A DNA stretch of 64,000 bases from the NCBI GenBank assembly GCA_947629045.1, contig CANRCF010000003.1:19899-83898 (forward strand). The letters are read 5' to 3'. The notes beneath the pieces are model-generated. The model was not told the origin of the DNA, made no database searches, and worked only from the letters and a program-made list of their open reading frames with translations. Origin of the DNA: an uncultured Clostridia bacterium. GTDB lineage: Bacteria > Bacillota > Clostridia > TANB77 > CAG-508. Of the stretch, positions 22,184 through 32,448 are shown one piece after another (positions within the stretch are counted from its first letter, which is position 1; every line of letters begins with the position of its first letter). The translations under genes were made by a program, and so were the position numbers.

Positions 22184-22388
22184 GATTTTTTCCTTATAAT
22201 TTATTTAGGTTTTTACTTTATGATAATGTTTCTTATTTTTCTATAATTTTATTTTCAAAGTTTGGTTTTGCCTATAAACCTTTGCTATATTTTATCAAAA
22301 CTAGAAACATATTGCAAACACTTTTTTCTTCTATTTCCTTGTTATTTTAAATATAATGGTGTATAATAAATTTTAGTAAGTAATACAT

Positions 22389-22746
22389 GGGGATGTATTT
22401 GGTTTCGACAGTATACTAGAAATATCAATAGCGAGTAGTGGATTCTCACTTGGCCACTTTAATAATGTGAGAAATTAACAATAAACGCTGATAATAGAGA
22501 ATTAGCATTCGCTGCCTAGGCGCAGCGTACGTCTTACTTTAGAGCCCACATCTTTAGATAAGGCGCCGATTTGTGGGAAACAAAATTATTTTGAGCTATC
22601 GAAATAATGGGTATTTTTAATAGCTACCTTTTTTATAAGCTTGTTTGTTAGGTTATAATTTAGGGAAATAAGAAAACAAACTGCACTCGGAGAATTTGAT
22701 ATGGAAGGTGTATTGGACAGGAGTTCGACTCTCCTCATCTCCACCA
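22389..22746 (+). ncRNA. ssrA: tmRNA
   Basis: ggggatgtatttggtttcgaca 5' end, tag ...ADNRELAFAA-stop, 3' GTTCGACTCTCCTCATCTCCACCA. Confidence 0.95.
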
Positions 22747-22884
22747 ACAATTTATCTGTTCAAACTGATAGAACAGATAAATAGAAATATCATTCTAAAA
22801 AGGATGGTATTTTTTTAGTATGTACTATACCATCCTACTAGTTTTGTATCATTTGTCAAAACTAAATTACAATAAATACATTTT

Positions 22885-23745
22885 TTACTTTAATTTTAAT
22901 TTCTCATCCATCTCTTCTAATCTATGCACACTACTATTGTTTTTTAATAATTGTAGTTGTTTTTTAGCAGTATTATTCAGCTTTACAATTCTTTCGCTTT
23001 GAGACATTCCACTATTTATCATTTCAGCATTTAAATTTTCAAGGTTTGCTAAAACAACTAAATGTAAAATATCTGTATAGTCTCGAATATTACCATCTAA
23101 ATTAGGATTTTTATCTCTCCATTCTTTTGCTGTCATTCCAAATAGAGCAACATTTAAAACATCAGCTTCGTTTGCATATACATATTGCTTTTGCTTTTCA
23201 GTTAATGTTGGGACAATAAATTCTTTTATACTATCTGTATGAATAATATAATTAGTTTTAGATAGTTCTCTTTTTACAGACCATTCAACTTTATTTTGAT
23301 ATGATTCATTAATTTTTAATCTTTCAAATTCGGTTATTAAATATAATTTAAATTCTGGACTTAACCAACTAGCAAATTCAAAAGCAATATCAGGATGTGC
23401 AAATGTTCCAATGCTATATCTACCACCTTTTGCAATAATTCCTATGCTATTTGTTCTTTTTATCCATTGTGTAGGCGACATAGCAAAAGAATTTTTTCCG
23501 TATTCAGTTTTAATTTGGTCGAATTCGACCAAATTAAAATTATAATTATGAAGTTGTTCCCAAAGACCTATATAATCTATTGTACTAACTCTTCTTAGCC
23601 AATTTTTTACAGTAAAAGATGGATCACTTGAATTTTGATATTTAGCTAAATCAGTTAAGGAAATAAAGTCTGTTTTATCAATTCTAATAACACTTATAAG
23701 AGTATCTTTTACTATTATTTCTGTTTTTATAAGTTCATTTTTCAT
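22885..23745 (-). CDS. KilA-N domain-containing protein
   Basis: FISLTDLAKYQNS...NWLRRVSTIDYIGLWE...GGRYSIGTFAHPDIAFEFASWLSPEFKLYLI. Confidence 0.85.
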   Translation of the reverse strand: MKNELIKTEIIVKDTLISVIRIDKTDFISLTDLAKYQNSSDPSFTVKNWLRRVSTIDYIGLWEQLHNYNFNLVEFDQIKTEYGKNSFAMSPTQWIKRTNSIGIIAKGGRYSIGTFAHPDIAFEFASWLSPEFKLYLITEFERLKINESYQNKVEWSVKRELSKTNYIIHTDSIKEFIVPTLTEKQKQYVYANEADVLNVALFGMTAKEWRDKNPNLDGNIRDYTDILHLVVLANLENLNAEMINSGMSQSERIVKLNNTAKKQLQLLKNNSSVHRLEEMDEKLKLK

Positions 23746-23924
23746 AAATGAATATCACTTCCAATCTGTATGAATTTCGAATATATTATAAAACAGTTGT
23801 TTGCAATAGTCAAGTAAATTTTTAAATATATATTTTTTTAATAATTTGATAATATCTACATCAATGGCACCAACACATAAAAACCCACAGTCGCATTGTG
23901 ACCGTGGGTATATTTTTTTAAGTT

Positions 23925-24500
23925 TTAAATGAAAGATAACAATTCTTGCAAATATTCGGTTGTCATTCCATATGCCGTTGACATTTTTCCATCTTCTAGA
24001 TGAAGGAAATCTGAATATAAAATACTTATTCCTGCACATCTATCTAATGGATGTTGGTTAGCTAAATAATCTTCTAGTTTTTCGTCTGAAATTTTGTCCA
24101 TACGCATTCTGGAAATATCGCAATTATTTATTTTTTTGATAATTTCCTTACCATTAGCATATATAAGTGCATTTCCAGTGTAGGCATATATCTTATCGTC
24201 TCCTTCCATGGATTTAATAAGATTTCGTGCAGCTTCAATGCTTTTTGGTTTTCCATACATATTTCCGCGAAAAACTATGTTTTGGTCTGCAGCTACGATA
24301 ATCCTTTCCCCCATATCAACAGTTTTTTCAAAAACCACATCAGCTTTTCTCATAGCGATTTCAGCTAATTGTTCTTCAAAACTTTTAGAGGTGTTAGGTG
24401 TTTCGTCTGCATTGCTTACAATAACTTCGAAAGGAATTTTTGCTCTTTTAAGCATTTCCTTTCTAACTTCTGATTGTGAAGCTAAAATTATTTTTACCAT
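23925..24500 (-). CDS. maf: Maf family nucleotide pyrophosphatase
   Basis: LASQSEVRKEMLKRAKIPFEV...AADQ. Confidence 0.85.
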   Translation of the reverse strand: MVKIILASQSEVRKEMLKRAKIPFEVIVSNADETPNTSKSFEEQLAEIAMRKADVVFEKTVDMGERIIVAADQNIVFRGNMYGKPKSIEAARNLIKSMEGDDKIYAYTGNALIYANGKEIIKKINNCDISRMRMDKISDEKLEDYLANQHPLDRCAGISILYSDFLHLEDGKMSTAYGMTTEYLQELLSFI

Positions 24501-24901
24501 TACACAAGCCTCCTAAACTCGTCTGTTAAATCTTCTACATTGTCGTAGAAGATAACTTTTTGGGCCAAGTTGCTCATGGTTAAGGAAATGTCACTGCCAG
24601 TTTTTGCTATTACATAGATAGGTATACCCTTTGCATAAGCATAACCAGCTCCAATTCCTAGTCCAACACCTTTTTCAGAAAATTCGACAATTAACATATC
24701 GCACTTTTCCATAGCAGGAAAGGCATAGTCAATCATTAACCTTGCACCTTCAGGTAGTACGGCTTCCCCATATTTTTCAACATCACGAGCCATTACTACA
24801 TTTTCAATGTCTGCTTTTAAAAGTGCTTTTGTTAAATCATCAATTTTCTTTTTGTCTTCGTCGCCATCATGAAACTTCAATGACATAAAAGCTTTTTTCA
24901 T
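24500..24901 (-). CDS. Nucleoside 2-deoxyribosyltransferase-like protein
   Basis: CDMLIVEFSEKGVGLGIGAGYAYAKGIPIYVIA. Confidence 0.6.
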   Translation of the reverse strand: MKKAFMSLKFHDGDEDKKKIDDLTKALLKADIENVVMARDVEKYGEAVLPEGARLMIDYAFPAMEKCDMLIVEFSEKGVGLGIGAGYAYAKGIPIYVIAKTGSDISLTMSNLAQKVIFYDNVEDLTDEFRRLV

Positions 24902-25090
24902 TGCAATTCTTCCTTTCTTAAAATTTACATATATCATATGCAGTCTAATATTATCAAATTTTGTCGAAATTTGCAATAATTTTAGGGACTATTTTATTTG
25001 CAATAGACTTGAAAAAATTACCAGAATATGCTACAATATATTTTATACACTTGAAATAGTGTAAAATCTTAGCAAAAAGAGGTAAGTCCA

Positions 25091-25345
25091 ATGTACACAG
25101 AACCCAAACACACTAACAGGATGGAGCAAGAGCTTCATGACGCAGCTTTAAAGCATGATCGTGTCTCAATAATCACGATTTCTGGTTTAAGGTCAAAGTT
25201 CATAACTCTTATGAGTGATTACTTTACTCAAAATGGAGTTACACTCAAAAGGAGTGAGCTTATCAATGGAGTAGGAATACCTGATTCTGATGTTATCGAA
25301 ATCTGTTATTCGGATATTGCTAAAGTCGTCAGTGTGGTTGCTTAA
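25091..25345 (+). CDS. Hypothetical protein
   Basis: ORF with downstream terminator ccccagccattaatttggctgggg-atttttatt. Confidence 0.6.
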   Translation: MYTEPKHTNRMEQELHDAALKHDRVSIITISGLRSKFITLMSDYFTQNGVTLKRSELINGVGIPDSDVIEICYSDIAKVVSVVA

Positions 25346-25366
25346 ATAAGCAGCAAACCTCAAAAC

Positions 25367-25396
25367 CCCCAGCCATTAATTTGGCTGGGGATTTTT
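25367..25396 (+). terminator. Rho-independent terminator
   Basis: CCCCAGCC/GGCTGGGG stem plus T-tract. Confidence 0.85.
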
Positions 25397-25461
25397 ATTA
25401 TAAAATAATATTTTTTTGTAATAATCTACACTCTTGACCTAAGTTAGTTAGAGTGATTTTA

Positions 25462-26463
25462 TTATTTTGTAATAAAACCAATAGCTTCTTGAACCTCTTT
25501 TAACTTTTCTTTTGCTATTTTTTGTGCTACTTCTGCACCTTTTCTACATATATTTTCTATATATTCATTATTTTCAGGTAAAGCTAATTCATTGTATTTT
25601 GCTTGAATTGGCTCTAAAGTATCTGCTATAGCACCTGCTACTGCTTGCTTAAATTTGCCATAACCTACACCTTCGAATTCTTTTTCTATTTTTTCTATTT
25701 TTTTATCTGTTACTGCTGAATAAATATTTATTAAGTTTTTAATTCCCGGTTTTTCGTCTGAATATTTTATTACATTTTCTGAATCTGTTACTGCTCTTTT
25801 TACCTTCTTCTCTATTACTTCTCTAGGGTCTAATAATGATATAAAGCCATCTTTATTCTCATCTGATTTAGACATTTTTTTAGTAGGGTCTTGTAAACTC
25901 ATTATTCTTGCTGTATTTCTTGTTATTAAAGCTTCTGGAATTTTGAATATTTCCTTATTATATGTTGAATTAAATCTTTGAGCAATATCTCTTGTTATTT
26001 CTAAATGTTGCCTTTGATCTTCCCCTACTGGCACATAGTCTGCATCATATAAAAGTATGTCTGCTGCCATTAAAACAGGATAATCAAATAATCCTACTTT
26101 TACATTTTCTTGTTTTTTAGATTTGTCTTTAAATTGTGTCATTCTATTTAATTCACCAATATATGTGTAATTGTTTAAAAGCCATGCTAATTCTGAATGC
26201 TCGTGGACATGAGATTGGATAAATATTGTATTTTTTTCAGGGTCTATTCCTGAGGCAATATATTGCATTACTATACTTTTAATATTGTTCCTCAAATTTT
26301 CTGGGTTTTGGCTTACTGTAATTGAATGTAAGTCTGCAACAAAGAATTTGCATTCATATTCTTCTTCATCTTGAATTTTAACCCAATTTCTTAAAGCTCC
26401 TAAATAATTTCCAAGTGTTAAAATTCCTGATGGCTGTACACCACTTATAATTTGTTTTTTCAT
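25462..26463 (-). CDS. trpS: Tryptophanyl-tRNA synthetase
   Basis: SGVQPSGILTLGNYLGAL, KKMSKSDENK. Confidence 0.95.
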   Translation of the reverse strand: MKKQIISGVQPSGILTLGNYLGALRNWVKIQDEEEYECKFFVADLHSITVSQNPENLRNNIKSIVMQYIASGIDPEKNTIFIQSHVHEHSELAWLLNNYTYIGELNRMTQFKDKSKKQENVKVGLFDYPVLMAADILLYDADYVPVGEDQRQHLEITRDIAQRFNSTYNKEIFKIPEALITRNTARIMSLQDPTKKMSKSDENKDGFISLLDPREVIEKKVKRAVTDSENVIKYSDEKPGIKNLINIYSAVTDKKIEKIEKEFEGVGYGKFKQAVAGAIADTLEPIQAKYNELALPENNEYIENICRKGAEVAQKIAKEKLKEVQEAIGFITK

Positions 26464-26616
26464 ACAAACTCTCCTTTCTATTTCCAATTTTTAATTGCTT
26501 TGAATTATATAATTTGTTATTAATTTTGTCAATAGTAGCAATTTTTTGAAATTTAATTATAACCTCTTGCATATTTATTAATTATATGCTAATATAATTA
26601 AGTGTAATAAAAATTT

Positions 26617-26691
26617 AGGGGTATAGTGTTAATGGTAGCACATCGGTCTCCAAAACCGCTTGTGAGGGTTCGAATCCTTCTACCCCTGCCA
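26617..26691 (+). tRNA. tRNA-Trp (anticodon CCA)
   Basis: Cloverleaf: aggggta/taccccT acceptor, cggtct-CCA-aaaccg anticodon arm, ggttcgaatcc T arm, encoded CCA. Confidence 0.95.
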
Positions 26692-26861
26692 TACTTTAAA
26701 AAAATAACACTATTTGTAATATTCTCAAAATAGTGTTATTTTCTTTTTATCTGTTTATTTTCAATGGTTTCCTACTATTTTCATTTCATAGTAAATTTAT
26801 AGTATTTTTATGAGAAAAAATTTTTTCAAAATAAAATTCATATTCAAGAAAGGTGTAAGAA

Positions 26862-27227
26862 ATGAATAAGCAAATAGGAAAAGTAAATTATAAAGTCATA
26901 CAATTGTTGAGTTTAAATTATACAAAAGAAATACCTATAATATTGGGGGATACTAATATAGAGCATATGAAAAAACAACATAAGGAAGATTATGAAAAAT
27001 ATGGTCAAGATATATCAAACATAGTAAATAATCCAACATATGTAGCAAGAAACCCAAATCAAGATTCAATAGAATATATAAAAGAATATAAAATAGATAA
27101 TGAATTTGTATTAGTAGCTGTAAGAATAACAAATAAAGGTACAATGTTTGCAAGAACACTATTTACAATGACAGAAAGAAAAAAGAATATATATTTAAAA
27201 AATGGCTATGCTAAAAAATATAAATAA
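26862..27227 (+). CDS. Hypothetical, possible PBECR (barnase/EndoU/colicin/RelE-like) domain protein
   Basis: HMKKQHKEDYEKYGQDISNIVNNPTYVARNPNQDSIEYIKEYKIDNEFVLVAVRI pattern. Confidence 0.45.
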   Translation: MNKQIGKVNYKVIQLLSLNYTKEIPIILGDTNIEHMKKQHKEDYEKYGQDISNIVNNPTYVARNPNQDSIEYIKEYKIDNEFVLVAVRITNKGTMFARTLFTMTERKKNIYLKNGYAKKYK

Positions 27228-27305
27228 ATGCAAAAAACTTTACAAACTAAAAAACGCATGTTATAATGAATATAACTAAAAAGAAAGACATATAATAACA
27301 TAAAA

Positions 27306-27382
27306 GAAAGTTTCTGAGGGCGGAACAGGCAGCCGCCACCCATAGTTAGGAGATGTAGGAAGGTCAACCTACCTAAACTTTC
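27306..27382 (+). ncRNA. Candidate structured RNA of unknown family
   Basis: Closing stem GAAAGUUU/AAACUUUC encloses GGCGG-aacaggca-CCGCC and GUAGG-aaggucaa-CCUAC hairpins; terminator-like hairpin follows at ~27391-27425. Confidence 0.5.
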
Positions 27383-27617
27383 TTCAATAAAAAAGGCATC
27401 TATACTTTTGTAGGTGTCTTTATATTTTACTTAAAACCATTATACTGTAAGTTTTATTATTAAACTTTATTAAATCTCTTGTTAAATATTATAATCTGTG
27501 TTATTATATAAATTAATATTTAGGGGTATAGTTTAATATATTATAAAATTTTGCAAATAAGATTATATAATCTTATTTGAAGATAAAATTATAAAGGGCT
27601 TAAGAAATGGAGAAATT

Positions 27618-28213
27618 ATGTTTAAACCTGCTTTTAAGTCTTTTTTTGTACCTTTTATTATTTTAGTTTTTCTTGTAATTTTTATAACTTGTTTTTTCTC
27701 TCCTACTATTTTAAGTAGCTATGTTACATCTTATGAAGATACATATTATTCGTTTGATTTAAATTCTGAATATGTATGGCCTACTCCTGGTTATACTTCC
27801 ATAAATTCTTATTTCGGAAGAAGAAATTCTCCAACTGCTGGTGCTAGTAGTTATCATAAAGGAATTGATATTGGTGCGCCTAAGGGTAGTAAGTTTATTG
27901 CTATTTGTGATGGCAAAATTACTTTTACTGGTTTTTTAGGTGGTGGTGGCTACACTATTACTTTATCTGTTAATAATATGAAAATTACTTATTGCCATGT
28001 TTCACCAAATTATATTGTAAAGGTTGGAGATATTGTGAAAAAAGGTCAAGTGATACGGCTATGTTGGTCCTAAAAATGTTTATGGTGTTCCTCGGTAACC
28101 AATACAAAGACGCCAATGGTAATCCTACCAATGGCGCCACTACGGGTCCTCATTTACATTTAGGTGTTAGAGTAAATGATAATTATATAGACCCTCTTTC
28201 TCTATTTAAATAA
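27618..28213 (+). CDS. M23 family metallopeptidase (needs +1 shifts at CGG 28056-28058 and 28093-28095)
   Basis: SYFGRRNSPTAGASSYHKGIDIGAPKGS...GQVI-G-YVGPKNVYGVP-G-NQYKD...TTGPHLHLGV. Confidence 0.9.
28056..28058 (+). other. Candidate CGGN(Gly) +1 site, M23: ATA C GGC TAT
   Basis: Restores GQVIGYVGPKN. Confidence 0.9.
28093..28095 (+). other. Candidate CGGN(Gly) +1 site, M23: CCT C GGT AAC
   Basis: Second shift needed to reach TTGPHLHLGV frame. Confidence 0.9.
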
Positions 28214-28224
28214 TTAAAATATTT

Positions 28225-28923
28225 TTACATATCATCGTCTTCGTCGTAGTCATCTTCTATATCATATTCATTTTCCTCATTTGAAGATTTTTGTTGGTAA
28301 TTTTCTTTTTTATTACCACCTTTTTTATGCTGTTCTTTATTGTATACATTTTCGTCGTTTGCTTGCTTATCTTTTTCGATTTCATCATCTTCATATTGTT
28401 CTTCAAATTCATCATTTTCATATTGATTTTTTAATTCTTCATCATATTGTTCATCAGATTCTTCATTTTCTAAGTCATAGTTATTTTGTGAACATCCATG
28501 AGAACAATGATGACAATCGCTTTCACATTCATCTTCTCCGTTCCAGTCTAACTCTATTACATTGTGACATTCTGGGCATTCTACTTCTGTATTTGTTTCG
28601 CTATTTATATCTGCCACAAATTCATGGTTACAATATGGACAAGTAATCTCAAATTCGTATGGCTCTTCATCTTCATAAATGTCACTTTCAATGCCATCTA
28701 CTGCTTTTTGAACTTCTCCAATTTTAGTTTCTATTTCTTTTTGCTTTTCCTCTACTTGTTTTACTTTCATATCTGTAACATATGTTAAACGGTCAATAAT
28801 ATCCATAAAAACAACAGAAAGTTCTTGAAATTTTTCTATTACAAATTTTCTTTCTTCTTCGTCTTTAATATTATTTTCTATTTCTTTTAAAATTGTTTGA
28901 TAACGATTTCTTAAATCTGACAT
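28225..28923 (-). CDS. CD1247 N-terminal-domain-type protein with C4 zinc-ribbon and acidic C-terminus
   Basis: CPYCNHEF...VECPECHNVIEL. Confidence 0.7.
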   Translation of the reverse strand: MSDLRNRYQTILKEIENNIKDEEERKFVIEKFQELSVVFMDIIDRLTYVTDMKVKQVEEKQKEIETKIGEVQKAVDGIESDIYEDEEPYEFEITCPYCNHEFVADINSETNTEVECPECHNVIELDWNGEDECESDCHHCSHGCSQNNYDLENEESDEQYDEELKNQYENDEFEEQYEDDEIEKDKQANDENVYNKEQHKKGGNKKENYQQKSSNEENEYDIEDDYDEDDDM

Positions 28924-28952
28924 GGCTTTATATAACTTACCTCCGCCTTTAT

Positions 28953-29519
28953 TTATACTCTTTCCATATACTCGCCAGTTCTAGTATCAATACGAATAAC
29001 GTCACCTATGTTTACAAACATTGGAACTGAAATTTCATAACCATTTTCTAATGTAGCTGGTTTTCCTGATGTTGTAGTAGTATTTCCAGCAAATCCTGGT
29101 TCTGTATATGTAACTTCCAATTCAACAAACATTGGTGGTTCAACAGAAAATACGTGTCCTTTATATGATAATATTTTAACATTCATATTTTCTTTTAAGA
29201 ATTTTAAGCTATCACCTAATTGATCTTTGTTAAGTGGTAATTGCTCATATGTATTATTATCCATGAAATAATAAATATCACTATCACTATATAAATATTG
29301 CATTTCTTTCTTTTCAATTTCTGCAGCTGGATATTTTTCAGATGGGTTGAATGTTTTTTCAATTACTGCTCCTGAAATAACATTTTTTAGCTTTGTTCTG
29401 ACAAAAGCTGAGCCCTTTCCTGGTTTTACGTGTTGGAATTCTACTACTTTAAATACGTTTCCGTCCATTTCAAATGTTGTTCCATTTCTAAAATCTCCTG
29501 CCATATATACTTCTGCCAT
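28953..29519 (-). CDS. efp: Elongation factor P
   Basis: [39 protein letters not shown]. Confidence 0.97.
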   Translation of the reverse strand: MAEVYMAGDFRNGTTFEMDGNVFKVVEFQHVKPGKGSAFVRTKLKNVISGAVIEKTFNPSEKYPAAEIEKKEMQYLYSDSDIYYFMDNNTYEQLPLNKDQLGDSLKFLKENMNVKILSYKGHVFSVEPPMFVELEVTYTEPGFAGNTTTTSGKPATLENGYEISVPMFVNIGDVIRIDTRTGEYMERV

Positions 29520-29643
29520 ATGTAAATTCTCCTTTCAAAATACATTTATATTTTTAAATAAATCCGTACTAAAAATTAGCACTTCATTATTATACACTTT
29601 ATTTAGCCTAAAATCAAGCCTACTATTCAATGTTTATTTTTTT

Positions 29644-29751
29644 ACTAAAAATATAATAGTTTGCAAGCACCGCTTAAGCGTCCTAAGCGAAGCGCGTTTG
29701 GAGCAACTTTATGTTGCGACAGCAAGGTGCAAAAACTATTATATTTTTAGT
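29644..29751. repeat. Palindromic element copy 2 (19-bp inverted arms; same core as 13711-13816)
   Basis: Core gcaccgcttaagcgtcctaagcgaagcgcgtttggagca shared; arms differ but are self-complementary. Confidence 0.8.
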
Positions 29752-30856
29752 TAATAATATTTGAAGCATAATTATTTGCACCTACTATAATATAATTCTT
29801 GTCAGATTTAGTTAAATTTATGCAACCAGATTTTGTAATTAATGCTGTATCTTCAATTCTAACGCCAAATTCTCCCGGTAAATAAATTCCCGGTTCATTT
29901 GTAACTACCATATTTTCTTTTAAAGTATTATCGTTATTATAACTGATAAATGGTCTTTCATGAATGTCTAAGCCTACACCATGGCCTAAACTATGCACTA
30001 AATTATATCCGTGCAAGCGAAAGTCATTATCTACATTTTTAAATAACATTCTAATGCTAGCACCATCTCTCATATCTTTTTCTGTTTGTAATTGATTTTT
30101 TAATACTAAATCATAAATTGGCTTTATTCTATCTGGCACGAAACCAGCAAATACTGTTCTTGTCATATCTGAACAATAGCCTTTATATTTACATCCAAAA
30201 TCAATAGTAATAGGGTCTCCGTTTTCTATTTTCTTATCGGTTGCTTTTGCGTGTGGCATTGATGAATTTTTGCCAGATGCTACTATTGTTTTAAATGAAA
30301 GGTCTTCTGCTCCATGCTCAAAAAAGTATTTTTCTATTTCAAATGCAATTTGCTTTTCTGTCATGCCTATTTTAATAAATTTTGTTATATATGAAAAGCA
30401 ATTGTCTGTTAACTCACAAGCTTTTTTTAATAATTCTATTTCGTTTTCGTCTTTTATCATTCTTTGTTTTTCTAAAATATTTTCTGTTTCTTCTAGGCGG
30501 TTTGCTTTATATCTTTGCATATAATTTTTATATGTGTTATATGTTATGTATGTTTCTTCAAATCCTACATTTTCGCAAAATGAAAAGAAATTTTCATAAT
30601 CATAACTATTAACGTCTGATGCATTATGAACTATAATTTCGTCATCTATTGTTATAATTGACTTTACTTCTTCAATGTATCTACTATCTGTTATATAATG
30701 GTTTTCTTTTCTAGTAATTAGCAAAATTCCTTCTGCATCAATCCCAGTTAAGTACCTTATATTTACTGGATTTGATACAATCATTCCTTGCATATCTAAA
30801 CCACGAATTTTTTCTCTTAACCATTTTATTTTATTATTCATACCAACCACCACCAT
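29747..30856 (-). CDS. M24 family Xaa-Pro aminopeptidase
   Basis: TIDFGCKYKGYCSDMTRT, HSLGHGVGLDIHERP. Confidence 0.93.
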   Translation of the reverse strand: MVVVGMNNKIKWLREKIRGLDMQGMIVSNPVNIRYLTGIDAEGILLITRKENHYITDSRYIEEVKSIITIDDEIIVHNASDVNSYDYENFFSFCENVGFEETYITYNTYKNYMQRYKANRLEETENILEKQRMIKDENEIELLKKACELTDNCFSYITKFIKIGMTEKQIAFEIEKYFFEHGAEDLSFKTIVASGKNSSMPHAKATDKKIENGDPITIDFGCKYKGYCSDMTRTVFAGFVPDRIKPIYDLVLKNQLQTEKDMRDGASIRMLFKNVDNDFRLHGYNLVHSLGHGVGLDIHERPFISYNNDNTLKENMVVTNEPGIYLPGEFGVRIEDTALITKSGCINLTKSDKNYIIVGANNYASNIIN

Positions 30857-31001
30857 TTACGGTATTTTAATTTTTAAAAAAACTATTAAACTTCTAATTG
30901 TTCTTTTATTTTAAATAGCTTTAATTTATTTTATATTTAAATTAATAACACATCTATCTTAATAACATCAATTTAATATTATTATTTTTGAATATAACTT
31001 A

Positions 31002-31763
31002 TTAACCTTTAAATAGTCCTAATGTAAATATTTTTAAAACTATTGTTAATAATAAATTTGCTGGTGTAAAAATAACTATAAAACTTGCTAGTACAATAAA
31101 TGGTCCAAATGGTATATAGTCATTTGCTTTTTTTCTTCTAAATATAAGAATTCCTATACTAATAACTGCTGCTAGTAAAAATGCTAATGCTGAAACAATT
31201 AAAATATTGCTCCAACCTAGGAATAAACCTAATGCTGCCATAAGCTTTACGTCACCAAAGCCCATTGCTTCTTTTCCTGCAATTATGCCACCTATTAAAG
31301 TTATAAGTAAGAAAATTCCTCCACCTGCAAGCAAGCCTAAAAATCTATTTGTAAATGTAGTTACAATTATGCTTGTGTCTGATACAGCTTCAACGAATGT
31401 AAATAAAAGTCCTACTTCGAACAAACTTAAATTAAGTCTATTTGGAATAATTTGAAATTTATAATCTATGCAAAAAACTGATAAAAGCATTGGAGCTAAG
31501 AATAAGTATTCTAATAGTTTAACAATATTATTTCCAAAGAAATATAGTATTCCTATATATATTATGGCTGTTAGAATAATAAGTATGTAATTTGGTTTTG
31601 TATTTTTTAAATAAATTTTGAAAAAATCTCTTGAAATAACTTTCTTTTCTTCTGGTAAACGCTTGTTACACCAATCTACAAATTGACCTATAAATAGTCC
31701 TATAATTCCCACTAATACATAGTATAAAATATGAATATCATTTATATACATTATTTTTTTCAT
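31002..31763 (-). CDS. Prepilin peptidase (A24 family)
   Basis: FCIDYKFQIIPNRLN; GFGDVKLMAALG. Confidence 0.85.
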   Translation of the reverse strand: MKKIMYINDIHILYYVLVGIIGLFIGQFVDWCNKRLPEEKKVISRDFFKIYLKNTKPNYILIILTAIIYIGILYFFGNNIVKLLEYLFLAPMLLSVFCIDYKFQIIPNRLNLSLFEVGLLFTFVEAVSDTSIIVTTFTNRFLGLLAGGGIFLLITLIGGIIAGKEAMGFGDVKLMAALGLFLGWSNILIVSALAFLLAAVISIGILIFRRKKANDYIPFGPFIVLASFIVIFTPANLLLTIVLKIFTLGLFKG

Positions 31764-31802
31764 ATGATATTTAAAAAATTAAATAATCATATGCTCCTTT
31801 CT

Positions 31803-32301
31803 TCATTTATTTCTACTTTTTTGATACATTTTTATAATAATTTCTTCTATTGGTCTTTTTATTCTTGTCATAAATATATCTTCTTTGCTAATTGGTTTTA
31901 CCAAAATTGAAAACATTTTACTTCTGTTTGCACCAATTACATCTGTTAATATTTGGTCGCCTACTCCTGCAATGTTTTCTGCTGGTAATCCGCATTTTTT
32001 CTCTTACTTTATTAAAGCCACTTTTTAGTGGTTTCTTGGCAAAGTTTATATATGGTATGTCTAGTTTTTGTGATACATTTTCTACTTTTTCTTTATGGTT
32101 TGTGTTTGATAATATAAAAAACGAAATCCCCTCTTGCTTTAAATTTTTAACCCATTCTTCTATTCCGTCTGGCATATTTTTGTAATAGTCTATCAAAGTA
32201 TTGTCTACATCTAAAATAAGACCCTTAATATCGTTTTTTCTAAGCATATCTATTGTTATTTCTTTTACGCTATTTACGTATAATTTTGGATATAGCATCA
32301 T
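31803..32301 (-). CDS. YqeG family HAD-IIIA phosphatase (needs +1 shift at CGG 31992-31990)
   Basis: GLILDVDNTLIDY; ILSNTNHKEKV; M-G-LPAENIAGVGDQILTDVIGANRSKM in +1 frame. Confidence 0.9.
31990..31992 (-). other. Candidate CGGN(Gly) +1 site, yqeG-like: ATG C GGA TTA
   Basis: Restores MGLPAENIAGVGDQILTDV. Confidence 0.9.
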
Positions 32302-32448
32302 TATGCCTCCATTTTTTGTTCTTTTCTTTAATTATATTACCAATATGCTTTTAATTTGTCAAGGAGAAGTTTGATTTTCAAATTTTATTTGCAGAATTGC
32401 ATTTAATTTTTCACTTGACTGTTTTAATTTAATTAATTATTTATTACA

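Noticed and set aside
22560-22600. CGG/CCG triplets in tmRNA, tRNA, T-box and palindromic elements
   Set aside because: Noncoding, not relevant to codon usage.
23755-24039. 94-aa minus ORF overlapping maf
   Set aside because: Alternative-frame reading through the maf 3' end and its terminator; no coding support.
31002-31763. Complete type IV pilus operon
   Set aside because: Only a prepilin peptidase and scattered pilin-like N-termini are present; no pilB/pilC/pilT genes in the window.
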